Assembly (NCBI GenBank): GCA_035578905.1
Contig: JAQJVL010000126.1
Span: forward strand, 2,064,517 to 2,128,516
Length of the DNA stretch: 64,000 bases
DNA from: Stictocephala bisonia
Taxonomy: Eukaryota > Arthropoda > Insecta > Hemiptera > Membracidae
Direction of reading: 5' to 3'
The position numbers and the translations under genes were made by a program. The notes below the pieces were generated by a model. The model made no database searches and was not told the origin of the DNA. It saw only the letters and a list, made by a program, of their open reading frames with translations. This document shows positions 22,590 to 33,512 of this stretch, piece by piece (the first letter of the stretch is position 1; each line of letters starts with the position of its first letter).

Positions 22590-23000
22590 TTTTCACTAAA
22601 CACAAACTATTATGTTTTTACTAATACATACACTCAATAATTTCCAGAAAACGCTGGAAAAATCGTTTTACCAAAGAAAAATTTACACTCCAAGAATATA
22701 ACATTATTTGAATACATCACAGAAATGTTGGATCTATACGAGAATCGTGCCATTTTCAGATAGAGGTAGAAATAGATAGCACTGAATAATGCACATTTAA
22801 ACTATTCAAAATAGCACATAACCTGCGAGGTTAACAGAGAATGAAAGTGGCGTAGTACTGTCAAACGACCGGATCAATACCGTCTCCACAGCCTCTGAGT
22901 CGTGCTCGTGCCGTGTTGCCAAAATTAGATTGGCATTGTGGGTGAACGGACAATAGCGAGGCTTGCCGAGTCGTACCGAAGGCAGGAAGGGGTCAATTTA
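22590..23000 (-). promoter_or_regulatory. Probable CRELD promoter and 5' UTR
   Basis: Upstream of the CRELD start, 22,826-22,990 is noticeably richer in G, C and CpG than its AT-rich surroundings (for example CTCGTGCCGTGTTGCC). It is the likely promoter and transcription start of this housekeeping gene. No TATA box or exact start can be fixed. Confidence 0.4.
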
Positions 23001-23605
23001 TTTATTGAACGACTCATCAAAATAGCACATATTGTTCCAACTCAATACAATAAACGATAATTTATAAACTCGTAAGAAAATATACATTATCAAGATTTCA
23101 AATCTAGTGAGTGCAGTAAATTGATATTTAATTATTATTGTATTTAATTCATATCTTGACAATCAGCGTCTTAAGAACAAATATGATGGAGTTTTCAATC
23201 AACAATAATTCTAAGTTATTCATAACTAAGAATTACCTGAACTATTAGTTGATGCTATGTAATTAATAGTTAATAAATTAGTTTTATAAATAATTTAACA
23301 TGTCAAATTTACTGAATATATAACATCATTTATGAAACCAATTTAGAAAAATGAAAAGTAATTGAACTAAAATTGATATGTTGGATTTATCACGATATCA
23401 CAATAATTATTTAATGGGTTTCTATTTTAACCGGCTCATAATAATAATAATCTCGTAAAATTTTACGTGTCATTTGAAAGGCAAATACATATCCCGTTGG
23501 ACCATAAGTTGGTTTTTGTAAGACTGAAGTTTTTGGTACTTTTTATATTGGTTAAATACGTGAACTTTAAATGTTATTCTTGATGATTTTACATAAAATC
23601 AATCT
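23001..23605. other. No gene seen
   Basis: AT-rich intergenic DNA up to the fold-back element. Confidence 0.5.
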
Positions 23606-24473
23606 ATACAGGGTTTTTCGCGAGAGGTTGGCACAACTTCAGGATATGATAGTAGACATAAAAATAAGAAAAAATGTTCCTATAAACATGTGGCCTATCT
23701 CGCCTTGTTAAGTGTCTGTCTATATTTTTTATTCAAAAAATTATTCTCAAACATGGCTTAAGCTAATAATTTGAAACTTCGCATATTTGCTAACCTAGTT
23801 AAGCATAGTCTAAAAAAAAGTAATAAAATTATTTTTATAATTTTCAAAATGGCATCCATAAGAAATGTTAAATAACTCTAAAACCATTATTTGTATTGAA
23901 ATGTGTTAGAATACTTTAATTATGTAAATTTAATAACAAATCCAAAAAATTTTAAATCAATTTGAAAATAAAACAGTAAAGCACTTTTTCATATATGCTT
24001 GTTTAGGTTTTTCACCAAGTTTATTAACCAAATGTATAACTTCATAGCCATTATAAACAAGCATATATGAAGAAGCGCTTTCATATTTTATTTTCAAACT
24101 GATTTTTTAAATTGAGGTACCTTTTGATTTGTTATTAAATTTATAAAATTAAAGTATTTTAATACAATTTCAATACAAATAATGGTTTTAAAGTTATTTA
24201 AACTTTTACATTTCTTATGGCTGCCATTTTAAAACCGATAAAGATAGTTTTATTGCTTTTTTATTTTAGACCAACCTTAACTAGGTTAGCAAATAAGCGA
24301 AGTTTCAAATTATTAGCTCAAACCATGTTTGAGATATAATCTTTTTAATAAAAACCAGACAGACACTTAAGAAGACGAGATAGACCACATGTTTATAGGA
24401 ACTGTTTTACTTATTTTTATGTTTATTATCATATCCTGACGTTTTGCCAACCTTTTGGAAAAAAACCTGTGTA
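23606..24473. mobile_element. Fold-back element, two ~400-bp inverted arms
   Basis: The left arm from TACAGGGTTTTTCGCGAGAG (23,606) to about 24,000 is repeated in inverted form from about 24,045 to 24,473. Matching blocks include GTTGGCACAACTTCAGGATA, CATGTGGCCTATCTCG, TTGCTAACCTAGTTAAG and TCATATATGCTTGTTTA. The termini (TACAGGG/CCTGTGTA) and apparent TA flank suggest a Tc1/mariner-derived MITE, but no transposase is present. The arms differ by scattered substitutions and small indels, so it is not recent. Confidence 0.9.
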
Positions 24474-24827
24474 TTAACAGTTGTCCCTAGGATTTATTTC
24501 CTCTATTTGCCATAATTAAATCAATATGTCATTTAAATGATAATATCGTGATAACTCCAACACATAAATTTGCATATCAAATGTTCTATTTTTTTATTCA
24601 CTTGCCACTTTATATGGTCAAAAGGCCTACTTCTCTGACTTGAGGTCTTTTATCAACTATCATACAAGAAACAGGTTTTCTGGACATGCGTTTTGTTCTA
24701 TGACTGGGTTAATAACTTGAATGAGATTGTCTAGTAGAAATCTTGTTGATTTTATAACTTGAAATACATGGGCGGGACCATCAGTAAAGTTTTTACTTTT
24801 CTTAATGCCTAACCAAACAGATAAATA

Positions 24828-25375
24828 TTACTTAAGGAGAAACGATACCAAAATCATCAATTCATCAGAAGGGGTTTGAACACTAAGGTATAATCTTAGA
24901 ATTGTGTTCACTGTCGTCAACCAACACGAGTGTGAAACAGGGCCTTGTTCATGAAGAGAAAATTCCTCAGAGAATATTCTTGAGTTAATGCAAGAACTTA
25001 CATCCAGCAAGTACTGTTGATCTTTGCTTACAACACTTCTATCAAACTCTGGAATCGTTCACTCGATAATTTTAAAACATATTATTTGGAGTTTTCCACA
25101 CTTACTTAGCTGGACGCTGATCGGTCCACTAAATGTCGTTGGCTCAGTAGTTCCTGCGTCTACAGCTTGGAGCAAATACCAAAACGGTAGCTCATTGAAA
25201 TGTAATAGACAAATCACTCATTACATGTACTTAGATTGAGTAGATACCACCACTTTTCCATCCAGTATTTCCGAAAATTCCAACACAGCCAATCACATCT
25301 ACTACAAGTAGTTCATCTAATGAGATTTCCTTCTCAGTTAAATATGAAATGATACTGTCAGATAAAATTTAAGAA
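24828..25375 (-). pseudogene. Relic of a repeat-associated protein of unknown function
   Basis: On the minus strand about 180 codons are readable with one stop and one frame change. The first part reads IISYLTEKEISLDELLVVDV and FGNTGWKSGGIYSI. After the frame change come ICLLHFNELPFWYLLQAVDA, TEPTTFSGPISVQLSKC, FDRSVVSKDQQYLLDV and EQGPVSHSCWLTTVNTILRL. The last 61 codons (24,828-25,010) are open. I recall similar proteins (NTGW.GG, HANELP, FSGPIG, SRWLTTANRILRLY) as multi-copy hypothetical proteins in several arthropods. No catalytic motif is known to me, and a transposon origin is an inference. Confidence 0.6.
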
Positions 25376-26471
25376 GATCCACTTGCAGGCGAAACATAAC
25401 CAGCATGGACTGAACCTGGTTCTTGTATGATTGAGTAATGCTCCTCTTTTATTGTCCTTTGAAATAGAGTTCAACCCCTAATTTGATTTTGTAAGTGTAG
25501 CATTTTTAATTTATTATACAAAATGTCTGTATGTATATTTATTAGTTTTATTCATATTTCCCTAAAAAGCAATGAAATAGAAAAAAAATGCTAAAATTTG
25601 ATTTCTGAAGTATTGGACTACCCATCAGACTGGACGATTTCCAATTATCGAGAGCCTAATTGATATGCAAACTGATTAATTTAAACCTTTTGCACTGCTA
25701 TATATTATCATAAGATATTATATATCCTGATGGTATTTGTTATTTATAAGTGATTAATAGTCCTTTCCTAAGATTTTTTTCACTATAGTGCTTTAATCAC
25801 ATAACTAACAAATAGTTTTAAAATTATGTCAAAATAGCAAATGTTTGCAAAAAAAAATCAAAATTGAAATGCTTTGCACTAGCTGGGTTTTCAATAGATT
25901 TTTTCTCTTATTGCATTTAATTTAGAGACTCCATAGGCAAGTTTTCCATGGTATAGCGTTTAAAAATAAAATAAAAAATATTTTCGAATTTTTTATTCGA
26001 AATTCCTTTTGAATTTTGTACAAAAAAGGAAAAAAAAAGGAAAACCTACCCTATTATGCAGCTCTCTCTCATATGGAGTCCTACAATCAGTCTTATAGCT
26101 TTCTTTTGCTGAATAAAAATGCATAGTGTATTTTGAGCTTGTTGTATCACTATCAGTAACTTACTACCCCCACCCCTTCATAGAGTGTGCAGTTCACTTG
26201 TAAAACAGCAATAGAACGGTCAACATGTCCTGTGATGTACCTCTAATAAATAAATAGTGTAGTTTCTAGTTTTTTAGTACGTTTTTCTGTCACCTCGTTA
26301 ACTTAATTATGTAACAATGTCACAGTTACAGTAATAGCAACGAAATAAAAGAATTTAAATCATAATCATTGTTCAGTGATTGTTTGAACATGAAGGATAA
26401 GTTTTGTCAACCATTTTGTATAGCCTAATTTTCAAGTCTATACCTAGTCAAGACTGTCCATTCCAGCAAAA
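25376..26471. other. AT-rich DNA, possibly containing the Gypsy 5' LTR
   Basis: No coding region. The last 300 bases before the gag frame would be expected to hold the LTR and primer-binding site, but no second LTR copy exists here to define the edges. Confidence 0.4.
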
Positions 26472-27300
26472 ATGTCTAAAGCACCAATTTTCAATCCTGA
26501 TAAGGAAGATTTTACATTTTATATTGAAAGACTTGAACTGTTTTTAAAAATAAAAAAAATAGATGAAGAATTGAAAAAAATTCATTTGTGTGTGAATTTA
26601 CAACCTAATATTTATTCAGAATTAAAACCTCTTATTAGTACTATTGAATTCAATAAAGCTGCCAATAAACAATGTACCGGTACTGAAGCTTTAAGTAAAA
26701 AATACACTATAGTTAAAAAGTTAATTACTGAAAGGTGTATTTTGAATTCATGAAAACAGAAAGTCGGTGAAACATTAAGTTAATATATTACTCAAATTAA
26801 AACTTTGGCTGGACATTGTAATTTTGGTATTTTTTTACAATGATGACTGATTGTAGTAGCTACAACGTGATTGTTTAGTAGCTGGTTTGTTAAATACCAA
26901 TGCAGTCAGCCGTCTTTTGTCTGAACCAGATACAATGATGTTTAATGAAGCTTGCAAGATAGTAAGTGATCAGGAAGCAGTAAATAAGTCGGTAAATAGT
27001 ATCTCTGGGAACAACATGAATTCGATGCAGATAACGACACAGAACCGGATGACGACACAGAACCGGATGACGTCATAGTCTGGGAATACCACGCAGAGAC
27101 ATAGTAGGTCCACCCCATCCCCTCCAAGAAGGTGGAGCAGCCCCTCACCTACAGGAAACAACAATGGAACAAACAACGTGCCTCTCCACGAAGAGATAGG
27201 ACCCCCTCGCCGCAGCGATCAAACACGCCACTAAAGAGAAAAACTTGTCATTTGTGTTATAACTGCAATCCCGCACGCACATATTAGGTGCATGGGATTG
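26472..27300 (+). pseudogene. Gypsy gag
   Basis: Starts MSKAPIFNPDKEDFTFYIER, followed by LFLKIKKIDEELKKIHLCVN (open 26,472-26,753), then stops. A later frame (26,887-27,078) reads AVSRLLSEPDTMMFNEACKI, the usual capsid C-terminal block. A 20-bp direct duplication (ACGACACAGAACCGGATG type) lies at about 27,034-27,075. A cysteine-rich CHLCYNCN piece follows at about 27,245. Confidence 0.75.
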
Positions 27301-27399
27301 TTGTGTTAGAAGCATGTACTTATTGATACTTATCCATTTGCATAATAGCTATTATTGCATGTATTTCTTGAAAATTATTAAATAAAGATATTTTGAACT

Positions 27400-29147
27400 T
27401 TGTCATTTGTGTTTCAAAAAACACCAGCCCAGTAACTGTCCTGCTTGAAAGTGTATTTGTCATAAATGTGGTGAGCAAGGTCATGTCTCTGGTTGTTGTT
27501 TTCATTCTAATTTTGTAAATATGTCTAACTCAGTGTCAGTATCTATTCAACTTAAACTAAACGGAACTGTCCTTGAATGGTCAGTGGATACTGGCAGTGC
27601 TGTAAGTCTTGTTAATGTCAAAGTAGCTAAACGTTTGAATATTATAAAGAAGCTGTCTCCATTTTTAGGTCTTATTAAAGGTATAAATGGTCAATAGTTA
27701 AGTCTTGGGTACTTGTCAAGTACTTGTAGAGGCAAATAACAAATGTCAAGAATTGCATGTAATGGTCGCTGAAAACTTGTCATGTCCTGCTATCTTAGGC
27801 AGAGATTACTTATCTGTCTTATCACCAAATTGGTCTGTTAATATATTGCAAGGTACATTGTCAAAGTCTTGTGTGTCTGTTAATCAAGTAGAAAATGTTA
27901 AACTGACCCTAACTAATAATATGTCTAACAAATGCGAAGTTATCAAAACTCTGTTAAAAAAATACCCTAAAGTTTTTTCTAAGAAAGATAATGATCTGCC
28001 AATTAAGGAATTCAAACTAAATATTAATATTAAAGAAAATATTCAACCGGTGTTTCATAAAGCCTATACAGTCCCATATTCTTTAAGAGACGAAGTAAGT
28101 CATGAATTGTCTAGGTTAGTCAGAAAAAATAATTACCAAAGTTAAAAATCAGATTGGTGTAGTCCAATGGTACTTGTAGCAAAGCCCAAAGATTAAACTA
28201 TGTATACGTGTTGATTTTAAAGCAACATTAAATAAAAACTTAAAAGTAGACCAACACTCCATTCCCTCTCCTGATGATTTTTCTTAATACATTTGTTGGC
28301 TGTAATGTTTTTTGCAGACTGGACTTATCATAGGCCTACCTGCAACTTGAAGCCCATGAAGCTAGTAAATGTCTGTTAACAGTTAATACAGTAAAAGGGC
28401 TGTATTGTTTTAACAGACTTCCATTTGGTTTAGCGTCAGCTTGTGCTATTTTTCAGTATGTAGTTGATTCAATCTTATCAGGAATAAACCAAGTTGCTCC
28501 TTATTTAGATGATATTTTAATAGGAGGTAAGGATTTAAATGAATGAAAACAAATTTCACATTTAGTTTTATCACGTTTAGAAAAAAATAACGTTAAGTTA
28601 AATACTATGAAGTCTGAGTTTTTTGTACAATCTCTGGTATTCTTAGGGTTTGAACTATCATCTAAAGGCAAGATTCCTTCGGCATACTAAGTGCAGCAAA
28701 TTTTGTCAATGCCAACTCCAACTAATCTAACAGAACTAAAATTATTTGTATCTATGTTCAATTATCATAGGCGTTTTATTCATGTGTGCCCTGATTTATT
28801 AGAGCCATTTTATAAACTAATAAGAAAAGTTTTACATCCTGGCATATGTAAAAGCTAAATCTGCTCTGTCTGAAGCTACAATGCTTGTCCTTTTTGATCA
28901 TAGTAAAGAATTGGTCTTGTCAGTTGATTCAAGTTCTTATGGTGTCAGTGCCATATTAAGTCAAGTTTATAATGATAAGGAATATCCAATAGCTTTTGAA
29001 AGTGTGACACTTAACGCAGCACAAAGAAATTACTCACAATTAGAAAAAGAAGTTCTAGCTTGTATTTTTGGTTTAAAGAAATTCCATAAGTATTTATGTA
29101 AAATATTGGAATTTTATCCCGCTGATTTTTGTTATGTAAGTGAATAA
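27400..29147 (+). pseudogene. Gypsy pol (zinc knuckle, protease, RT, RNase H)
   Basis: 27,400-27,500 has CHKCGEQGHVSGCC, a zinc-knuckle block. Protease follows with EWSVDTGSAVSLV (DTG active site, near 27,580). Open frame 27,705-28,145 carries the protease end (CPAILGRDYL) and the start of RT (FHKAYTVPYSLRDEV). RT continues with LEAHEASKCLLTVN, CFNRLPFGLASACAIFQ and YLDDILIGG (active site, near 28,505), then KLFVSMFNYHRRFI. RNase H is open at 28,881-29,147 with VDSSSYGVSAILSQ and NYSQLEKEVLACIFGLKKF. The order is typical Ty3/Gypsy. Confidence 0.88.
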
Positions 29148-29639
29148 CGACACTACTACACTGAATAAAAACAATAAACATAAATGAATTTTTCATTTCA
29201 AGTTCACATAAATTAAAGGAACGAGAAAAAAATTCCTGCAGAGGCTTTCCCGCCCAATACCACTATTTCTGTTTTTTGGGGTTGTAATTTGTTTTGCTAT
29301 ATACTCTATTTACAACCATGTCCGATTTTTAACCCTAGGAAATACTAAACCAAGCCAGTTTTTGTAATAACAGTATATTGTTGGATATTCTCGTGCAAAT
29401 ATAAACAATGGAGGTAAACACGAAAGAAAGTAAATTATTTTTATAGAGAAAGTGTACTGTATTTTCTTCACAGAAACACTTAAACAATTAACAAAACTAA
29501 AAACAAGGTAGGAATTACGTAAAAATGTGTGTTCTCCTGAAATGGAGTTACAATACATATTTATTAAAGAATGAACAGTATAGTATTTAAAAGGTAAAGT
29601 AACTTTAAGAAGGAAAATTGCTAATTTTTAGCTATTATT
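29148..29639. other. No gene seen
   Basis: AT-rich; short minus-strand open frames lack known domains. It ends at a probable LINE 3' terminus (CTTTATTGTC). Confidence 0.45.
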
Positions 29640-31900
29640 TACTTCAAGAATACTTTATTGTCATACGAGCAAACAGTATATAAGCAACATTGACAATCAT
29701 CATAACAATGACAATTTATTACAAAATAGTTAATTGTTAAACTTAAACAAAAATGAGAAATAACAAAACTTCCATTTAGATCTATTTACTGTCAAATAAG
29801 TAATCTCTTACAGAATAAAACTCCTTGTTTTAGCATGTTTATAAAATGCCCAAGATAAGTTTCTGAATGTAAATGTTGGGGGAGAGTGTTAACAAGTTTT
29901 GGAAAGAGGGTGTATTGTGTTTTGGAATATGGAGACGTTTTTATTACATTATAGCTATTGGTATCTTGTTTAGGACAAATTTTCATATTTTTTTAAAAGA
30001 AAAAACAGTGTTAGTAATATATAAATACATAGAAATGTCGGTAAATTACTTTGTGTAAATACACCACTGTATATTATGAATTATTCTAACAAATATCGTT
30101 GTAATGTGAATAATCTCTTTGTTTTAGGAGACTGCTACCTCAAAGGATAAACAATAACAATAATAAGAACAAGAACCTCTTTATTAGCAAAATGTGCAAA
30201 CCTTTCTTAGAATGAAAATACCACTTACTTAATAATAAAACTTACTTGAAATCTTATCAATATGAGCGGAAAAATTTAGTTGTGAATCGATTGTAACACC
30301 AAGAAAGTTGTGACATGACAAGATTCAATGTCATTGTCACCAACTGTCATTATTGAAGAAATTTCTAAATTCCTCAATTTAAAGTCCAGGAAATTAGTTT
30401 TACTAGGATTACAAACTAGATTATTCTCAGACAGCCACTGAAACAGAAGATTACATTGTATAAAAAGGCTTGAATTTCTAAACTTTGAGGAAGACGAAGA
30501 AGGCTGTTGGACATTTGCCATCATTACGTGAAAAATACCAATCACGACGTTTCGATTTGGTAAAACCCAAATCTTTTTCAAGTACTAAAAACTAAATTAC
30601 ATCTACACAAACATGTTATAAAGCTACGTTCATAAACTAATAAACTTATCTACATTTTAACCTAGATCTTAGAATGGGGTATAATAATATGAACTTCTAC
30701 TAAATATAAAAAAAATATGTTAACTGGGTGAAATTAATATAACCAATTAGGCGCTGCCAAGATAACGATATCAATGAAAAAATGTTAAAACACAATTAAA
30801 TTAATATTCCAATCAGACTGAAATGAGACTACATTAACTAAGCATACATAAATATATGGTACCTGAAAAACACTATTAATTTAAAATAACATTAAGCATG
30901 CACAAAAATGATATATGTGGCTCGGACTGAGACTACTATCTAATCTAAATTAACTATTACAATTACATTTTAACCTGAATTGTAATTGTTAAATTTTAAT
31001 CAGGTTAAAATGTGACTGTAATAGTTAATTTAGATTAGTAGTAGTCTCAGTCTTTCCGAGTCACATATATCATTTTTGTGCATGCTTAATGTTATTTTAA
31101 ATAATAGTTTTTTTCAGGTACCATATATTTATTTATGTTTAGTTAATGTAATCTCATTTCAGTCTGATTGGAATATTAATTTAATTGTGTTTTAACATTT
31201 TTTCATTGATATCATTATCTTGGCAGCGCCTAATTGGTTATATTAATTTCACCCAGTTAACATTTTTTTTATATTTAGTAGAATTTCATTTTGTTGTACC
31301 CCACTCTAGGATCTAGGTTAAAATGTAGATAATTATTAATGTAGATAAGTTTATTAGTTTAAGAACATAGTTTTATAACATGTTTGTGTAGATGTAATTT
31401 AGTTTTTAGCACTTGAAAAAGATTTGAGTTTTACCAAATCAAAACATTGTGATTGGTATTTTTCACATAATGATGTCATATGCCCAACAACCTTTGTCTT
31501 CCTCATCTGATACTCCATCATTAACAAATTTCAAAAAAAAAAGTTTTAAACTTTATTGGGAGTCATTATCAACACATAGGGAGGTATCATCTCCATACAA
31601 AAAGAGATAGCTGAAAGGAAATCTTTGTGGAAAATCGTTTATAAATAACAGAAGAAGGATCAGCCCTAAAACAGTCCCTGAGGTAAACCAACAGTTACAA
31701 GAACATTATAAGATTTTTGGGTGCATAAGAAACCGCTGTTATCAATGACAAGTATTTAAACATATTTCTTTTTACTCAGAAGAAAAGTTGAAATCCAGTT
31801 AAAGACCTTGTCCCTAACACCAAGAAGTTCCATTTTCTCAAGTAACAATTTGTGATTCACCATATCGAAGATTTGACATTGACACTGTTATTCATTGATC
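29640..31900 (-). mobile_element. LINE ORF2 relic, split by a palindromic insertion
   Basis: Minus-strand RT pieces read in order from high to low coordinates. LPQGTVLG-type sequence with LLLFINDFPQRF and FLYGDDTSLCVDNDSQ (a YGDD form of the active site) lies at 31,560-31,700. After the inserted palindrome come LLFQWLSENNLVCNPSKT and NFLDFKL (30,370-30,470), then GVTIDSQLNFSAHIDK (about 30,250-30,300). The C-terminal block KTQYTLFPKLVNTLPQHL is open at 29,792-29,986. The 3' end is near 29,640. It is Jockey/CR1-like in style. The two halves rejoin at the insertion site, apart from a one-base frame change. Confidence 0.78.
30476..31554 (+). mobile_element. Palindromic (snap-back) insertion with poly(A) tail and target duplication
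   Basis: 30,487-31,504 is a near-perfect palindrome with arms of about 500 bp centred near 30,990: TTTAACCTGA at 30,970 pairs with TCAGGTTAAA at 31,000, and AGGAAGACGAAGAAGGCTGT at 30,488 pairs with ACAACCTTTGTCTTCCT ending at 31,503. The right arm is followed by 28 bp and an A10 run (31,533-31,542). An 11-bp near-identical direct repeat flanks it: TTCTAAACTTT (30,476-30,486) and TTTTAAACTTT (31,544-31,554). It sits inside a LINE. No protein is recognised in the arms. Confidence 0.85.
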
Positions 31901-32589
31901 AGCAACAGGCTAAACCTCGTTCACTCTTCCAAAAAAAATAAATTTGCTATATCATATTTCCATAGCCGGTGTCAAGTCTCAAACTGTCGAGATTCTTCTG
32001 TACATGTACATAGCAAGACACAATCCCCCAAGACTAGGGATTAATGATATTTGTATTTACAAGATCATCTTCCTTGTTTGCCCAATATGTTACTCTTTTT
32101 ACCATTACTGAATATAGTATTACTTTTTCTTTAATAATTATTCTCCAATATTTATGCATTTGAACTCGGAAAAGGAAAATTATTTTAAAGCATCAGAAGC
32201 ATTAATTTATTTTCTAATAACTTATAAATACAAATAAATTACATACATTTGTTCTCAAATTACCTATACACATACTATAGATATACTATAGTATATATAC
32301 ATACTAATCTTTTATCTATTTCTATTTTAAAATGTTAATACTAATTCTAGTATACACTATAATTTTCAGTAAAAATAGGAATCAATTATTATATTGTACA
32401 ATATAATTTTTATAAAAACCTAATTTAAATGTTGTAAATAATGCCTCAACAATAGTAAACAGAAATAAATAATTCACAATCTAAACTACGGTTGCATTAA
32501 ACCTTGATTTATGTGATGTAAATAATACTACATAAAAATACTTAAGGAAAATTCTGCGCAAATCAAATTTAAAACTTTATAGGTAATGA
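31901..32589. other. Mostly AT-rich DNA, no gene
   Basis: The first 100 bases may be more LINE relic. The rest shows only AT-rich simple sequence (short ATAGTATATATAC runs near 32,280). Confidence 0.4.
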
Positions 32590-32915
32590 ATGCTTCGTAG
32601 TTATCTGGAGTATGTCACTGCTATTTGGAACAGGGACCGTGCTTTCACAGATGCAGCAGCTACTCAGAGGCTTCTATGGATGGTGTGGAAGTTTCCAAAG
32701 TGGAAATCATACCCTAGAACTTAATTAAATCATCGCATTATGACTTGTTATTTTTTACTGAATGCTTCATGGCCACTCTGATTTAGTATCAATCTATGAG
32801 TTCAAGACACTTTGGAAAGGAAGGTGAACTTTCCAGATTCATCTAAAGAAATCGTCACTGACACGGGAAACCTTTGTTATATGCTGTGTCTTTATTATTA
32901 TTATTATTATTAGGT
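32590..32915 (+). pseudogene. Possible LINE 3' end with ATT microsatellite tail
   Basis: The plus strand reads RSYLEYVTAIWNRDRAF and, after stops, ends in ATTATTATTATTATTATT (32,894-32,913). YLEYV.AIWN resembles the post-RT part of LINEs and such simple tails are common LINE ends. The match is short and uncertain. Confidence 0.35.
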
Positions 32916-33512
32916 ATGTTTGTAATGCCCTATCTCTACTATAACACTAAAATAAACCCAATCAATTTTCTCAACAATTAATACACAATGGCCTCACAAC
33001 TATTTGGATTGTAACATCCAGAATCTGTAGATTAAAAAAAGGCAACTTCATTCTTCAGCAGCCAGTTAGTTTGTACTAAATGCATGACATAAAATTACAC
33101 AGTGGTACACACGTGCTTGAAGTAAAAACGCATTTACTTTCTGATCTCTTTATTGTGTTTAAAATTATCTCTCCCACCCCTTCTGTATTTATTGCACTAG
33201 GCACCACGTTCCCCATACAATGATATCTGCAGTAACCAGTTGTCAGAGTGAAGTGTCTTCAGTTTTTTAGAGATTATTAAAACTATAAAGCATCGCGTAT
33301 GCACAGGACACAATATAAACACATAAACTAAAAACATTAAAACGTACAGGAATAAAAGAATTCAAGACACAAAATCTTTAGAAGAAAACCTGCATGTCAT
33401 TGAACAGTTAGATTCTGTGAACAAGCACTCCTAATTACAAAAAACACAAACGAGTCTCTATCCATCCTGTGTTTGTAAGCAGTATAATAAATGCTTTAGC
33501 CTATATTTTAGC
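32916..33512. other. No gene seen
   Basis: Unique-looking sequence up to the hAT insertion; no features supported. Confidence 0.5.

Larger units (their letters stand above)
26472..29147 (+). mobile_element. Gypsy-type LTR retrotransposon, degraded and 3'-truncated
   Basis: Gag, zinc knuckles, aspartic protease, reverse transcriptase and RNase H appear in Gypsy order over 2.6 kb on the plus strand. The sequence leaves the element just after the RNase H block KKFHKYLC (about 29,100), so the rest of RNase H, integrase and the 3' LTR are missing. Stops and shifts are frequent throughout. It is inactive. Confidence 0.9.
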
